From: an uncultured Bacteroidales bacterium
GTDB lineage: Bacteria; Bacteroidota; Bacteroidia; Bacteroidales; F082
Direction of reading: 5' to 3'
NCBI GenBank assembly: GCA_947166105.1
Contig: CAMVCZ010000005.1
Coordinates: 1-64,000 of the forward strand
DNA length: 64,000 nucleotides
In this document: positions 9,288 through 17,574 of the stretch, in pieces
How positions within the stretch are numbered: position 1 is the first letter of the stretch
How the letters are laid out: every line of letters starts with the position of its first letter
The notes under the pieces: generated by a model
Told to the model about the DNA's origin: nothing
What the model saw: the letters and a program-made list of their open reading frames with translations, nothing else
The model's database searches: none
Translations under genes and position numbers: made by a program

Positions 9288-9458
9288 TACTTTTGAAGCC
9301 GAAAAACAAGTATGTCACCACGGCACCATCAACACTTCTTTTCATGCTGGTTTTTGTAAAATTGTTTGGCGACAAAATCTTGTAATCAGCATGTTTTTAC
9401 CGTTCTACTTTTTTTTGTTTTATTCATCATTTTTTAGTGTAAGATGGTGCCGTTTTTT
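9288..9458 (+). ncRNA. Candidate structured RNA (or small MITE-like element) upstream of asd
   Basis: This occupies the 400-bp gap between the AraC gene and asd. TACTTTTG at 9288-9295 matches the -7 consensus. CGGCACCATC (9321-9330) pairs with GATGGTGCCG (9443-9452), and the pairing continues inward with ACACT/AGTGT after a small bulge. T6 follows directly. Inside lies a second pair, CATGCTG (9343-9349) with CAGCATG (9387-9393). Promoter, nested stems and T-run suggest a transcript of about 155 nt. Because the outer stem has terminal inverted-repeat form, a non-autonomous mobile element is an alternative. I do not recognise the family. Confidence 0.4.
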
Positions 9459-9535
9459 GTGTGTTGTAAACCGAAACAAGCCCCAGCGTGGCAACAGGAA
9501 AAACAAATGTTGTTTCCGTATTACATGATTTTATC

Positions 9536-9543
9536 TATTTTTG
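9536..9543 (+). promoter_or_regulatory. -7 box of asd
   Basis: TATTTTTG matches TAnnTTTG and sits 25 nt before the asd ATG. A TTG at 9510-9512 is a possible but widely spaced -33 element. Confidence 0.6.
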
Positions 9544-9568
9544 CACCCAATTATTATAGGATAGAAAA

Positions 9569-10633
<1,065 letters not shown>

Positions 10634-10660
10634 GCCAGTCGAAGGCCCCGTTTTAAAACC

Positions 10661-11608
10661 ATGAAAGTATTTCACAATATCATAGAAGCCCGCAACATCC
10701 CCAATGCCGTGGTCACCATCGGCACTTTCGATGGCGTGCATCTTGGGCATCAGGCCATTTTCAATAAGATGAAAAGTTTGGCGCAAAGCGTTGGAGGACA
10801 AACGGTTGTGGTCACTTTTCAGCCTCATCCGCGTCAAGTGCTCAACATTGACAGTTCCAACTTGCGTTTCCTTTGCACGCCCGAGGAAAAACTCAAGAAA
10901 TTTGAGGAGTTCGGCATCGACAATGTGCTGATTATCAATTTCACCAAGGAGTTTTCGCGCACGCCCTCAGAGGTGTTCATCAAAGACTATATCATCGACC
11001 ACATCAAGCCCGCCTATATCGTGGTGGGCTATGACCATCATTTTGGCAAAAATCGCATGGGCGACTTCAGTCTGCTCAACGACTTGAAGCGAAAGTATAA
11101 CTTCAAGGTGGAACGCATTGCCGCTCAGGATGTTGAGAACATCGCCATCAGTTCCACGAAGATTAGGAATGCCTTGGCCGTGGGTAACGTGAAAAGCGCC
11201 AATCGACTGTTGGGCTACACTTATTCTGTCACCGCAGAGGTCGTGGCGGGCAACAAAATCGGGCGCACCTTGGGCTTCCCCACTGCCAATCTCGAACTCC
11301 CTCGGGAATACATGCTCATCAACCGTGGCGGCGTGTTTGCCTGCCTCGTCGATTATAATGGGTTGATTTACAAGGCAATGGCCAATATCGGTCATCGGCC
11401 CACCATCGGCGACCGTGGCGAAGACCAACCTATCATCGAAGTGAACCTCTTCGACTTTGACGGCGACCTCTATGGCAAGCAAATCCGAGTAAGATTCATC
11501 GACCGCATCCGCGACGAGGTGAAATTTGACAGTTTGGACGAACTGAAAGCCCAACTCGAACAAGACCGAGATAAGGCTTATAAACTATTGGAGAACATTA
11601 ACTTATAA
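10661..11608 (+). CDS. ribF: Bifunctional riboflavin kinase / FAD synthetase
   Basis: Converts riboflavin to FMN and then FAD. The 315-residue length is normal. The N-terminal adenylyltransferase domain has the nucleotidyltransferase motif TIGTFDGVHLGHQ (residues about 20-32), VTFQPHPRQVL, the VVGYDHHFGKNRMGD stretch and ISSTKIR. The C-terminal kinase domain (about 180-312) has GRTLGFPTANLE and the ending of the RibF fold (IRVRFIDRIRDEVKFDSLDELKAQL is represented across residues 275-300). It starts 27 nt after asd, with only the repeat hairpin between, so the two may be co-transcribed. Confidence 0.95.
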   Translation: MKVFHNIIEARNIPNAVVTIGTFDGVHLGHQAIFNKMKSLAQSVGGQTVVVTFQPHPRQVLNIDSSNLRFLCTPEEKLKKFEEFGIDNVLIINFTKEFSRTPSEVFIKDYIIDHIKPAYIVVGYDHHFGKNRMGDFSLLNDLKRKYNFKVERIAAQDVENIAISSTKIRNALAVGNVKSANRLLGYTYSVTAEVVAGNKIGRTLGFPTANLELPREYMLINRGGVFACLVDYNGLIYKAMANIGHRPTIGDRGEDQPIIEVNLFDFDGDLYGKQIRVRFIDRIRDEVKFDSLDELKAQLEQDRDKAYKLLENINL

Positions 11609-11612
11609 ATTA

Positions 11613-11746
11613 TCACAAAACTTGCGAAACCCACAAAACCACATTTGTAAGGCTGGCGGCACGCAACCGCTTGCCGACGGAAAGCAGCTGGTTGGCGTGC
11701 TTCCCACACTCAGAAAAAAGTTTTGATAGTTTTGTAGGTTTTGTGA
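11613..11746. repeat. 134-bp palindromic intergenic element, copy 1
   Basis: The ends are TCACAAAAC and GTTTTGTGA. The centre contains CAACCGCTTGCCG..CGG and AAAGCAG, flanked by GCACGCAACC and GGTTGGCGTGC, which pair almost perfectly. The element fills the gap between ribF and rlmH and ends 8 nt before the rlmH start. A second copy of identical length lies at 12253-12386. Confidence 0.8.
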
Positions 11747-11754
11747 CGAAAAAA

Positions 11755-12228
11755 ATGAAAATCCTACTTTTGGTCATAGGAAAAACGGATGAAGACTACC
11801 TCATCACCGGCATCAAGAAATATGTCGGGCGATTGGGGCATTATGCCTCGTTCGAGATGAAGGAAATCCCCGACCCGCGCAATCGCAAGACCCTCAGCGA
11901 GGAACAACAGAAAATCGCCGAAAGTTCATTGATTCTGAGTCAGTTGCAGCCCTCCGACCAAGTCATTCTTTTGGACGAAAACGGCAAGCAGTTCACCTCA
12001 ATAAACTTCGCCGAAAGCCTTGAAAAACAGATGGCCTCGGGTGCAAAACGTTTGGTTTTCGTCATCGGCGGGCCTTACGGCTTCGCGCATGAGGTGTACG
12101 ACCGCGCCAACGCGAAAATGTCGCTCTCTCCCATGACCTTCAGCCACCAAATGGTGCGACTTATCTTTGTCGAACAGCTTTACCGCGCCTTCACTATTTT
12201 GAAAAGCGAACCCTACCATCATCAATAA
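11755..12228 (+). CDS. rlmH: 23S rRNA pseudouridine-1915 N3-methyltransferase
   Basis: A 157-residue SPOUT-class methyltransferase that modifies helix 69 of 23S rRNA using SAM. The start at 11755 is chosen because it gives the family N-terminus MKILLLVIGKT and normal length; upstream in-frame codons fall in the repeat element. Recognisable parts are VILLDENGKQFTS, the trefoil-knot SAM site FVIGGPYGFAHEVY, and the C-terminal MTFSHQMVRLIFVEQLYRA followed by the HHQ tail. It is flanked on both sides by copies of a 134-bp palindromic element, which may insulate or regulate it. Confidence 0.95.
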   Translation: MKILLLVIGKTDEDYLITGIKKYVGRLGHYASFEMKEIPDPRNRKTLSEEQQKIAESSLILSQLQPSDQVILLDENGKQFTSINFAESLEKQMASGAKRLVFVIGGPYGFAHEVYDRANAKMSLSPMTFSHQMVRLIFVEQLYRAFTILKSEPYHHQ

Positions 12229-12252
12229 TAAAACTGTAATAAAATCGTTATG

Positions 12253-12386
12253 TCACAAAACTATCAAAACCCTCAAAACCAAATTTGTATGACAGGCGGC
12301 TTGCAACCGCTTGCCGCCGGAAAGCAGACGGTTGGCGTGCTTTCCAACATCAACCTGAGGTTTTGTTCGTTTTGAGTGTTTTGTGA
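12253..12386. repeat. 134-bp palindromic intergenic element, copy 2
   Basis: Same ends (TCACAAAAC/GTTTTGTGA), same length and same GCAACCGCTTGCCG..CGGAAAGCAG..GGTTGGCGTGCTT centre as the copy at 11613. Outer flanks differ while the arms remain complementary. It lies between rlmH and the head-GIN lipoprotein gene, ending 14 nt before that ATG. Confidence 0.8.
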
Positions 12387-12400
12387 GAAAAAAGAAAACC

Positions 12401-13234
12401 ATGAAAGCAACAAAAACCATTCTGATCATTTGTGCAACAATATGTTGCTTCGTTTCCTGCAAAAAAGAGGTCGACATGACCCTTGTGCAGAAAACCGTGC
12501 TTGAAAACGCTGACATTCGGCAAATTGAGATCGGAGATGCGTGGCAAGTGACTTTAATTGCCGACAGCAACACCTTTGTCGAATTGGCTTATTCCGCCTA
12601 TTTGGAGCCTTCCTTGAAAGCCAAAATGGACGGCACAAAACTCGAAATCGGGTTCACAAGGAATGTTTATCCCGCCATTAATTCCGTGTATCGCGCCACT
12701 GTGCATGTGAAACAACTCGAAAAAGTGGATGCCGAGGATGCTGCCAAAGTCCAATGCAGCGGTAGTTTTTCGGGTCAGCGCATTGAAATCAATTTGTCAG
12801 AAGCCGCCCAATGTACAGGTCTTGCCTTTTCGGGCGAAAATTGCGAAATCAACCTAATAGATGCTTCCTTATTGGCTGGTTTTCAATTCATTGGAAGCAC
12901 AGCCAAAGCCGATTTGGCAGACGCTTCGCAGTTCAATGGGCAAATTCAAGTTGGCGATAGACTTGAGGTTGAATTGAAAGATGCTTCTCGTTTCGTGAAC
13001 AGCGGGGGAACAACCGAGCAAGCCATCATTAAGTTACAGAATTCCAGTCTGTTGAATATCGCCGAAACCGAAATCAGGAAAATGAATGTAGACCTTTCAA
13101 GCGGCTCCGAAGCCACGGTTCGGGTAGTTGAACTAATGGAAGGCACGCTAAACGAGGCTTCCACCTTATATTATAAGGGCCATCCGCAAATCAACATCGA
13201 ATGTTCTGAAGATTCGCAACTCATCCCATTCTGA
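12401..13234 (+). CDS. Head-GIN (DUF2807-type) lipoprotein
   Basis: A 277-residue envelope lipoprotein. The start at 12401 places a typical signal (ILIICATICCFVSC) with the lipobox cysteine near residue 21. The body is a repetitive beta-helix with alternating short strands (VDAEDAAKVQCSGSF, INLSEAAQCTG, ADLADASQFNG), the pattern of the putative auto-transporter adhesin head-GIN family common in Bacteroidota. Function of the family is unclear; adhesion or envelope sensing has been suggested. It is separated from rlmH by palindromic element copy 2, whose right end covers its ribosome-binding region. Confidence 0.75.
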   Translation: MKATKTILIICATICCFVSCKKEVDMTLVQKTVLENADIRQIEIGDAWQVTLIADSNTFVELAYSAYLEPSLKAKMDGTKLEIGFTRNVYPAINSVYRATVHVKQLEKVDAEDAAKVQCSGSFSGQRIEINLSEAAQCTGLAFSGENCEINLIDASLLAGFQFIGSTAKADLADASQFNGQIQVGDRLEVELKDASRFVNSGGTTEQAIIKLQNSSLLNIAETEIRKMNVDLSSGSEATVRVVELMEGTLNEASTLYYKGHPQINIECSEDSQLIPF

Positions 13235-13295
13235 TTTTTGGCCTGATATTTGTTATTTTTCGCCCCCGTTGCGCCGAAGCAACATGAATTATTAC

Positions 13296-13303
13296 TATTT
13301 TTG
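13296..13303 (+). promoter_or_regulatory. -7 box before DUF4468 gene and mvaA
   Basis: TATTTTTG matches TAnnTTTG and lies 20 nt before the ATG at 13324. It probably drives both that gene and the HMG-CoA reductase gene. Confidence 0.6.
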
Positions 13304-13323
13304 TAACCAAATTTTGAGAAAAA

Positions 13324-13848
13324 ATGAAAAAAGTAGCATTGCTTTTCGTCGCCATCCTGTTCGCGACTGTCACCTTTGCCCAGACCAACATGCCCATCGA
13401 CCCGAAGACCGAGAAGATTTGTTTCCGTAGGGTCATCAACACGGTAGGCTCTGAAGATGAAGTGTTTAACCGCATCTATAGCGGGTTTATGAACTCCTAT
13501 TACAAGAGTCCTTCGACCATTTTGCAACAGAACGACGGGCGCACCATGAAGGGCAAGCACCAAATGCAACTCGACAACGGCGACCCCGTAAAGTCGAAAT
13601 GGCCTTGGATCACCTACCGTTTCATCATCGAAGTGCGCGAAGGCCGCGTGCGCTACACCCTCACCGACTTCATGCAGAAAACCCAAAGCAACCATCCCTG
13701 CGAAGAATGGATGAACAAGGAAGACCCGAATTATCAGCCCGTTTGGGACAATTATTTGGAACAAATGGCCGCCTTTGCGGAAGATTGGGGTCAAAAGTTT
13801 GAGGAGAGTCTTGAACCCGAAAAAGTCATTGAAGAAGAGGAATGGTAA
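13324..13848 (+). CDS. Secreted DUF4468-like protein
   Basis: A 174-residue protein with a clear signal peptide (KKVALLFVAILFATVTFAQ). The mature part resembles the DUF4468 (TBP-like fold) proteins frequent in Bacteroidota, with a central VKSKWPWITYRFIIEVREGR segment followed by RYTLTDF. It ends in an acidic tail (EKVIEEEEW). The next gene starts 6 nt later, so it is probably co-transcribed with HMG-CoA reductase, although no functional link is known. It is most likely periplasmic. Confidence 0.7.
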   Translation: MKKVALLFVAILFATVTFAQTNMPIDPKTEKICFRRVINTVGSEDEVFNRIYSGFMNSYYKSPSTILQQNDGRTMKGKHQMQLDNGDPVKSKWPWITYRFIIEVREGRVRYTLTDFMQKTQSNHPCEEWMNKEDPNYQPVWDNYLEQMAAFAEDWGQKFEESLEPEKVIEEEEW

Positions 13849-13854
13849 ACTGAA

Positions 13855-15180
13855 ATGGCAACTCGCGAACGCATAAAAAAAGGCTTCTCGAAACTTCTCA
13901 AAGAGGAGAAGTTGAAACTGATAGCCAACTACTTCGAGAACCCCGGAGAGGTCGTCAGCCTGCTGAAAAGCTACTGGCACTCCGACTCGAAGCAGCAGCA
14001 ATTGTTTGACGAGTTCAGCGAGAACACCATCACCAATTTCTTCATCCCTTACGGCATTTCGCCCAACGTGACCATCAACGGCAATGATTATGTCGTCCCG
14101 ATGGTCATCGAGGAAAGTTCGGTAGTGGCTGCGGCCTCGGCTGCGGCCAAGTTCTGGGGCGAAAGGGGTGGTTTCCACGCCGAAGTGATTGACGTGCGTA
14201 AGGTCGGGCAAGTGCATTTCGGCTGGAGCGGCGACAAGGAAAGACTCTTTGCCTTGTTCCCCGAAATCGAGAAACGCCTGTTGGCCGACACCGACACCAT
14301 GACAGAGAAAATGCGCAAGCGTGGCGGCGGCATCCTTGGTATGCGCCTCATCGACTACAGCGCACAAATCCCTGATTATTACCAAATTCGAGTAGAGTTT
14401 GGTACGGGTGACGCGATGGGCGCCAACTTCATCAACTCCGTTTTGGAGCAATTTGGCCATAGCCTGCAAGACTTCTTCGCCGAGCGCAACGACCTTTCCG
14501 AAGACCTTCGCAAGGTGGAAATCATTATGACCATCCTGTCGAACAACACGCCCGACTGCCGCGTGAAGGTGTGGGTGGAATGTCCTGTGGGACAATTGGA
14601 CGGCATCGACGAGCACCTCAGTGGAGCCGAATACGCCAAGAAATTCAAGAAGGCCGTCGACATCGCCCACATCGACGTGGACCGTGCCACCACGCACAAC
14701 AAAGGCATCTACAACGGCATCGATGCGGTGGTTTTAGCCACGGGCAACGACTTTCGCGCCGTGGAAGCCGCAGGCCACACCTTCGCCTCGCGCAATGGAC
14801 GCTACGAGAGCCTTTCGAGCGTCACAATCGAAAACGGCATCTTCCATTTCGAGCTGGAAGTGCCGATGGCCTTGGGCACCGTTGGCGGCCTGACCAGCCT
14901 GCACCCCTTGGCGAAGAAAACCCTTGAACTTTTGGGCAATCCCACCGCCAAGGAACTGATGATGATTGCCGCCACGATGGGTTTGGCCAACAATTTCTCC
15001 GCCGTGCGCTCCCTGACCACCAAAGGCATCCAAGCAGGCCACATGAAGATGCACCTGAATAACATTCTTAACCAATTGAACGCCAGCGAAGAAGACAAGA
15101 AAAAGGCACGGGAATACTTTAAGGACAAGACGGTGTCGTATGCAGCGGTGGAGCAGTTTTTGGAAGCACTCAGAAGATAG
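13855..15180 (+). CDS. mvaA: Hydroxymethylglutaryl-CoA reductase, class II type
   Basis: Interconverts HMG-CoA and mevalonate. The 441-residue length and motifs fit class II bacterial enzymes: VIEESSVVAAASAAAKFW near residue 83, then the conserved FGTGDAMGANFINSVLEQ, a LATGNDFRAVEAAGHTFA stretch and MALGTVGGLTSLHPLAKK toward the C-terminus. Class II enzymes can act biosynthetically or in mevalonate degradation. Here three further mevalonate-pathway genes within 8 kb (15851, 19823, 20908) favour isoprenoid synthesis. It follows the DUF4468 gene after 6 nt. The mevalonate route is unusual for gut Bacteroidales, which generally use the MEP pathway. Confidence 0.93.
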   Translation: MATRERIKKGFSKLLKEEKLKLIANYFENPGEVVSLLKSYWHSDSKQQQLFDEFSENTITNFFIPYGISPNVTINGNDYVVPMVIEESSVVAAASAAAKFWGERGGFHAEVIDVRKVGQVHFGWSGDKERLFALFPEIEKRLLADTDTMTEKMRKRGGGILGMRLIDYSAQIPDYYQIRVEFGTGDAMGANFINSVLEQFGHSLQDFFAERNDLSEDLRKVEIIMTILSNNTPDCRVKVWVECPVGQLDGIDEHLSGAEYAKKFKKAVDIAHIDVDRATTHNKGIYNGIDAVVLATGNDFRAVEAAGHTFASRNGRYESLSSVTIENGIFHFELEVPMALGTVGGLTSLHPLAKKTLELLGNPTAKELMMIAATMGLANNFSAVRSLTTKGIQAGHMKMHLNNILNQLNASEEDKKKAREYFKDKTVSYAAVEQFLEALRR

Positions 15181-15184
15181 TTTT

Positions 15185-15215
15185 TTTCACGCAGAATCCG
15201 CAGAAATCGCAGAAG
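15185..15215. repeat. TTCACGCAGAATCCGCAG repeat, upstream of GxxExxY gene
   Basis: A 31-bp copy of the repeat that contains CACGCAGAATCCGCAGAAAT. Direct copies occur downstream of the GxxExxY gene at 15644 and 15692, and a diverged one at 22320. Confidence 0.8.
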
Positions 15216-15241
15216 CGCAAAGCGACGCAAATAGAAATAAT

Positions 15242-15628
15242 ATGGCCACATTCAAGAATGATCCGTTGAGTTATAAAGTAATTGGGTGTGCTTTGGAGGT
15301 ATATAAGACTTTAGGGCCAGGATTGTTGGAGAAAGTGTATCAGAAAGCACTTATGAAAGAACTTGAACTCAAAGGCTTAAAGGCCGAAATGGAAGTGCCG
15401 GTTAGTATTGTATATAAAGGAGACGAGATAGGAGAAGGATTGAGGTTAGACATTTTGGTTGAAGATCAACTCATCATAGAACTGAAATCTGTTGAAGAGT
15501 TAAATCCAGTTCATTACAAACAGTTGACTTCCTATTTGAAACTCACCGGAAAGAAAGTCGGATTGCTTATCAATTTCAATGTGGATGATTTGATGGATGG
15601 AATACATAGAATTGTAAACAACTATTGA
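15242..15628 (+). CDS. GxxExxY family protein
   Basis: A 128-residue protein with the invariant motif GPGLLEKVY (GxxExxY) near residue 30. Its later part is nuclease-like: LRLDILVEDQLIIELK, resembling the D...ExK signature of PD-(D/E)XK folds, and it ends KVGLLINFNV. The family is widespread but uncharacterised. The start at 15242 is chosen because upstream in-frame sequence falls in repeat DNA. The gene sits exactly between direct copies of a 31-bp repeat, and its flanks differ from surrounding operons, suggesting a mobile or shuffled single-gene cassette. It has no obvious link to the mevalonate genes on either side. Confidence 0.85.
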   Translation: MATFKNDPLSYKVIGCALEVYKTLGPGLLEKVYQKALMKELELKGLKAEMEVPVSIVYKGDEIGEGLRLDILVEDQLIIELKSVEELNPVHYKQLTSYLKLTGKKVGLLINFNVDDLMDGIHRIVNNY

Positions 15629-15643
15629 TATGGTAGCAATTTG

Positions 15644-15833
15644 TTTCACGCAGAATCCGCAGAAATCGCAGAATTTATTAGGATGCATCTTTTTCACGCA
15701 GAATCCGCAGAAATCGCAGAATTTATTAGACGCAAATTTTGCGTCGCTTCGCGATTCATATAATTCTGCGTATTCTGCGTGCCTTAAAAAAGCGTCGCTT
15801 CGCGATTCAAATAATTCACCGTATTCTGCGTGC
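15644..15833. repeat. Repeat cluster downstream of GxxExxY gene
   Basis: Two direct 38-bp copies begin at 15644 and 15692 (48-bp period), each with TTTCACGCAGAATCCGCAG and ending ATTTATTAG. Two inverted, diverged copies follow (TATTCTGCGTGCC at about 15771-15783 and 15821-15833), each preceded by GCGTCGCTTCGCGATTCA. Spacers are not unique sequences and no cas genes are present, so this is not CRISPR. Confidence 0.8.
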
Positions 15834-15850
15834 CAATAAAAAACTTCACT

Positions 15851-16840
15851 ATGATTCAAAAGTTTAATTCCCACGGAAAATTCCTCCTGACAGGCGAATA
15901 CCTCGTCCTGAAAGGTGCTTTGGCCTTGGCCTTGCCATTGAAATTAGGACAAAGCCTTGAAGTAGAGCAACTTGAAACCAATAACGAACAAATCCAATGG
16001 AAGGCATGGCGGCCTGAAGGGAGATGGTTTTCCGTGACTTTAAACCGTGAAAATTTGGTGAATTTCTCCACCGATGACCCGGACAAAGCCATGCGGCTAT
16101 GCCAAATCCTCCAAGCTGTCAAACAACTGAATTCCAAGGTGTTTGAAGGAAACGACATAAAGTTTACCACCCGCCTTGATTTTGACCCGAACTGGGGCTT
16201 AGGCAGCAGTTCCACCTTGATTGCCAATCTCGCAAGATGGGCCAATGTAAATCCCTACGAACTGCTGAAACTGACCTTCGGCGGCTCGGGCTACGACATC
16301 GCTTGCGCCACTGCGGATGGACCTATTTATTATCAACTTGTTAATTTAGAATCGGCCCTTCGACAGGCTCAGGAACCTCAACAAATTAAGGCCGTTGAGC
16401 CTGTCGAAACGCCGACACCAATGGTTGAAATCGTCGATTTTAACCCGCCCTTCGCCGAGCATCTCTTTTTCGTCTATCAAGGACAAAAGCAAAGTTCGTC
16501 AAAGGAAATCAAGGCGTTCTTGGGAAAGGCTAATCCCACTGATTTACAAAAAGATATTGAGGCCGTTTCGGAAATCAGTCGTGCCTTGCCGAAATGCGAA
16601 AGTTTGGATGAGTTTGCCATGCTCTTGCAATGCCACGAGCGCATCATCGCCCGCTGCATCGGGCAGGAACCCGTGCAAAAGCGTTTCCCCGACTTCGAGG
16701 GCGTTTTGAAATCCTTGGGCGCTTGGGGTGGCGATTTTATCTTGGCTGCTACGGGATGGGGTGAAAACCAAGTGAAAGAATACTTCAAGGGAAAGGGCTT
16801 GGAGGTGGTTTTCGGGTACAAGGAAATCGTACTCAACTAA
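15851..16840 (+). CDS. GYDIA-family GHMP kinase, probable mevalonate-pathway kinase
   Basis: A 329-residue GHMP-superfamily kinase. The start at 15851 gives the usual N-terminus with SHGKFLLTGEYLVLKGA. The ATP-binding loop is WGLGSSSTLIANL, and the diagnostic motif GGSGYDIACATADG identifies the GYDIA family of Bacteroidota. A phosphomevalonate-kinase-like role is plausible because mevalonate kinase and the decarboxylase are nearby while no other phosphomevalonate kinase is seen; this is inference. About 22 residues (ALRQAQEP to AVEPVETP) are encoded by an inverted pair of palindromic repeats inserted in frame between the GYDIA motif and the next strand. Confidence 0.8.
   Translation: MIQKFNSHGKFLLTGEYLVLKGALALALPLKLGQSLEVEQLETNNEQIQWKAWRPEGRWFSVTLNRENLVNFSTDDPDKAMRLCQILQAVKQLNSKVFEGNDIKFTTRLDFDPNWGLGSSSTLIANLARWANVNPYELLKLTFGGSGYDIACATADGPIYYQLVNLESALRQAQEPQQIKAVEPVETPTPMVEIVDFNPPFAEHLFFVYQGQKQSSSKEIKAFLGKANPTDLQKDIEAVSEISRALPKCESLDEFAMLLQCHERIIARCIGQEPVQKRFPDFEGVLKSLGAWGGDFILAATGWGENQVKEYFKGKGLEVVFGYKEIVLN
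16354..16410. repeat. Inverted repeat pair inserted in the GYDIA kinase gene
   Basis: TTCGACAGGCTCA (16359-16371) and TGAGCCTGTCGAA (16396-16408) form a perfect 13-bp inverted repeat with a 24-nt loop. It is read through in frame. Confidence 0.85.
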
Positions 16841-16999
16841 AAATCTGTCGCAGGAAAGTCTCGATTTTCGATTAGGTCTGACCGAAAAAGTTTGTAATAT
16901 GAATTTTTTAATTCATTATAAATCAATTCATTGTGAAAATTTTTCTCTTCAAAAGTTTGTAATGCCCGTTGGACTTGAAAAAATGGCGGAAATTTTCTA

Positions 17000-17007
17000 T
17001 ACTTTTG
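17000..17007 (+). promoter_or_regulatory. -7 box before lipoprotein / T9SS operon
   Basis: TACTTTTG matches TAnnTTTG. A TTG at 16975-16977 lies 22 nt upstream. The ATG is at 17055. Confidence 0.6.
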
Positions 17008-17054
17008 CGGCATGAATTTCAAGACTAATAACTAACACCTAAAATTAAAGCATT

Positions 17055-17543
17055 ATGAACAACAAAAAATCCAATTTCAAAAGACGGCTGGTGGTTATGG
17101 CGGCAATGCTCGTTGGGGCGGTATTCATTTCGGTGTCGTGCTCCGTTGATCGTCTTTGCCATTTGGAAGTCGTGATGAAAAACACCTTGCCAATGGAACT
17201 GACCATCAAGACAAAAGATTGCAGTTTTGCGACCAGGCAAGATTCATCCTATCACCCATCGCAGACGATTACAATTCCGCCACAAGGAGAGGTTTCGGTG
17301 GTTTGGGATTATCGTTATCAGATCAATTATCCCCAATACTTTGACGACAACCAATGCGATTCGATGAGGATTGTTTTCAACGATTCGGTCCAAATTGTGT
17401 TTTCAAAAGGAAACAGAAGCAGGTTCAATCCCATCTTGATGGAAAACTACGAAGTGCTTGCCGCCGAAAACAGTTGGGACGGATGCCTTCGATATACTTT
17501 TACCGAAGAGGACTACCATAACGCGGTGCAACAACAAGAATGA
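17055..17543 (+). CDS. Hypothetical lipoprotein
   Basis: A 162-residue protein that I cannot assign to a family. It has a basic N-terminus (KKSNFKRRL), a hydrophobic signal and a lipobox ending SVSC, so it is probably a lipoprotein. The mature part contains alternating hydrophobic and polar stretches suggesting a beta-sandwich (TITIPPQGEVSVVWDYRY). A promoter lies upstream (17000-17007), and the T9SS protein gene starts 31 nt downstream, so the two and perhaps the lipoprotein at 19261 form one transcription unit. Confidence 0.6.
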   Translation: MNNKKSNFKRRLVVMAAMLVGAVFISVSCSVDRLCHLEVVMKNTLPMELTIKTKDCSFATRQDSSYHPSQTITIPPQGEVSVVWDYRYQINYPQYFDDNQCDSMRIVFNDSVQIVFSKGNRSRFNPILMENYEVLAAENSWDGCLRYTFTEEDYHNAVQQQE

Positions 17544-17574
17544 TATTATGATGACAATAAAACCAATTAGAACA

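Noticed and set aside
13171-14697. 508-codon open frame on the minus strand
   Set aside because: It lies antisense across the DUF4468 and mvaA genes, which have clear motifs, and its product shows no recognisable domain. It is an antisense shadow of GC-rich coding.
15644-15833. Regularly spaced repeats considered as a CRISPR array
   Set aside because: Only two direct copies, spacers of about 10 nt, inverted diverged copies and no cas genes.
15630-15839. 69-codon ORF made of repeated FTQNPQKSQNLL units
   Set aside because: The frame consists entirely of the CACGCAGAATCCGCAG repeat cluster. It is repeat DNA, not a gene.
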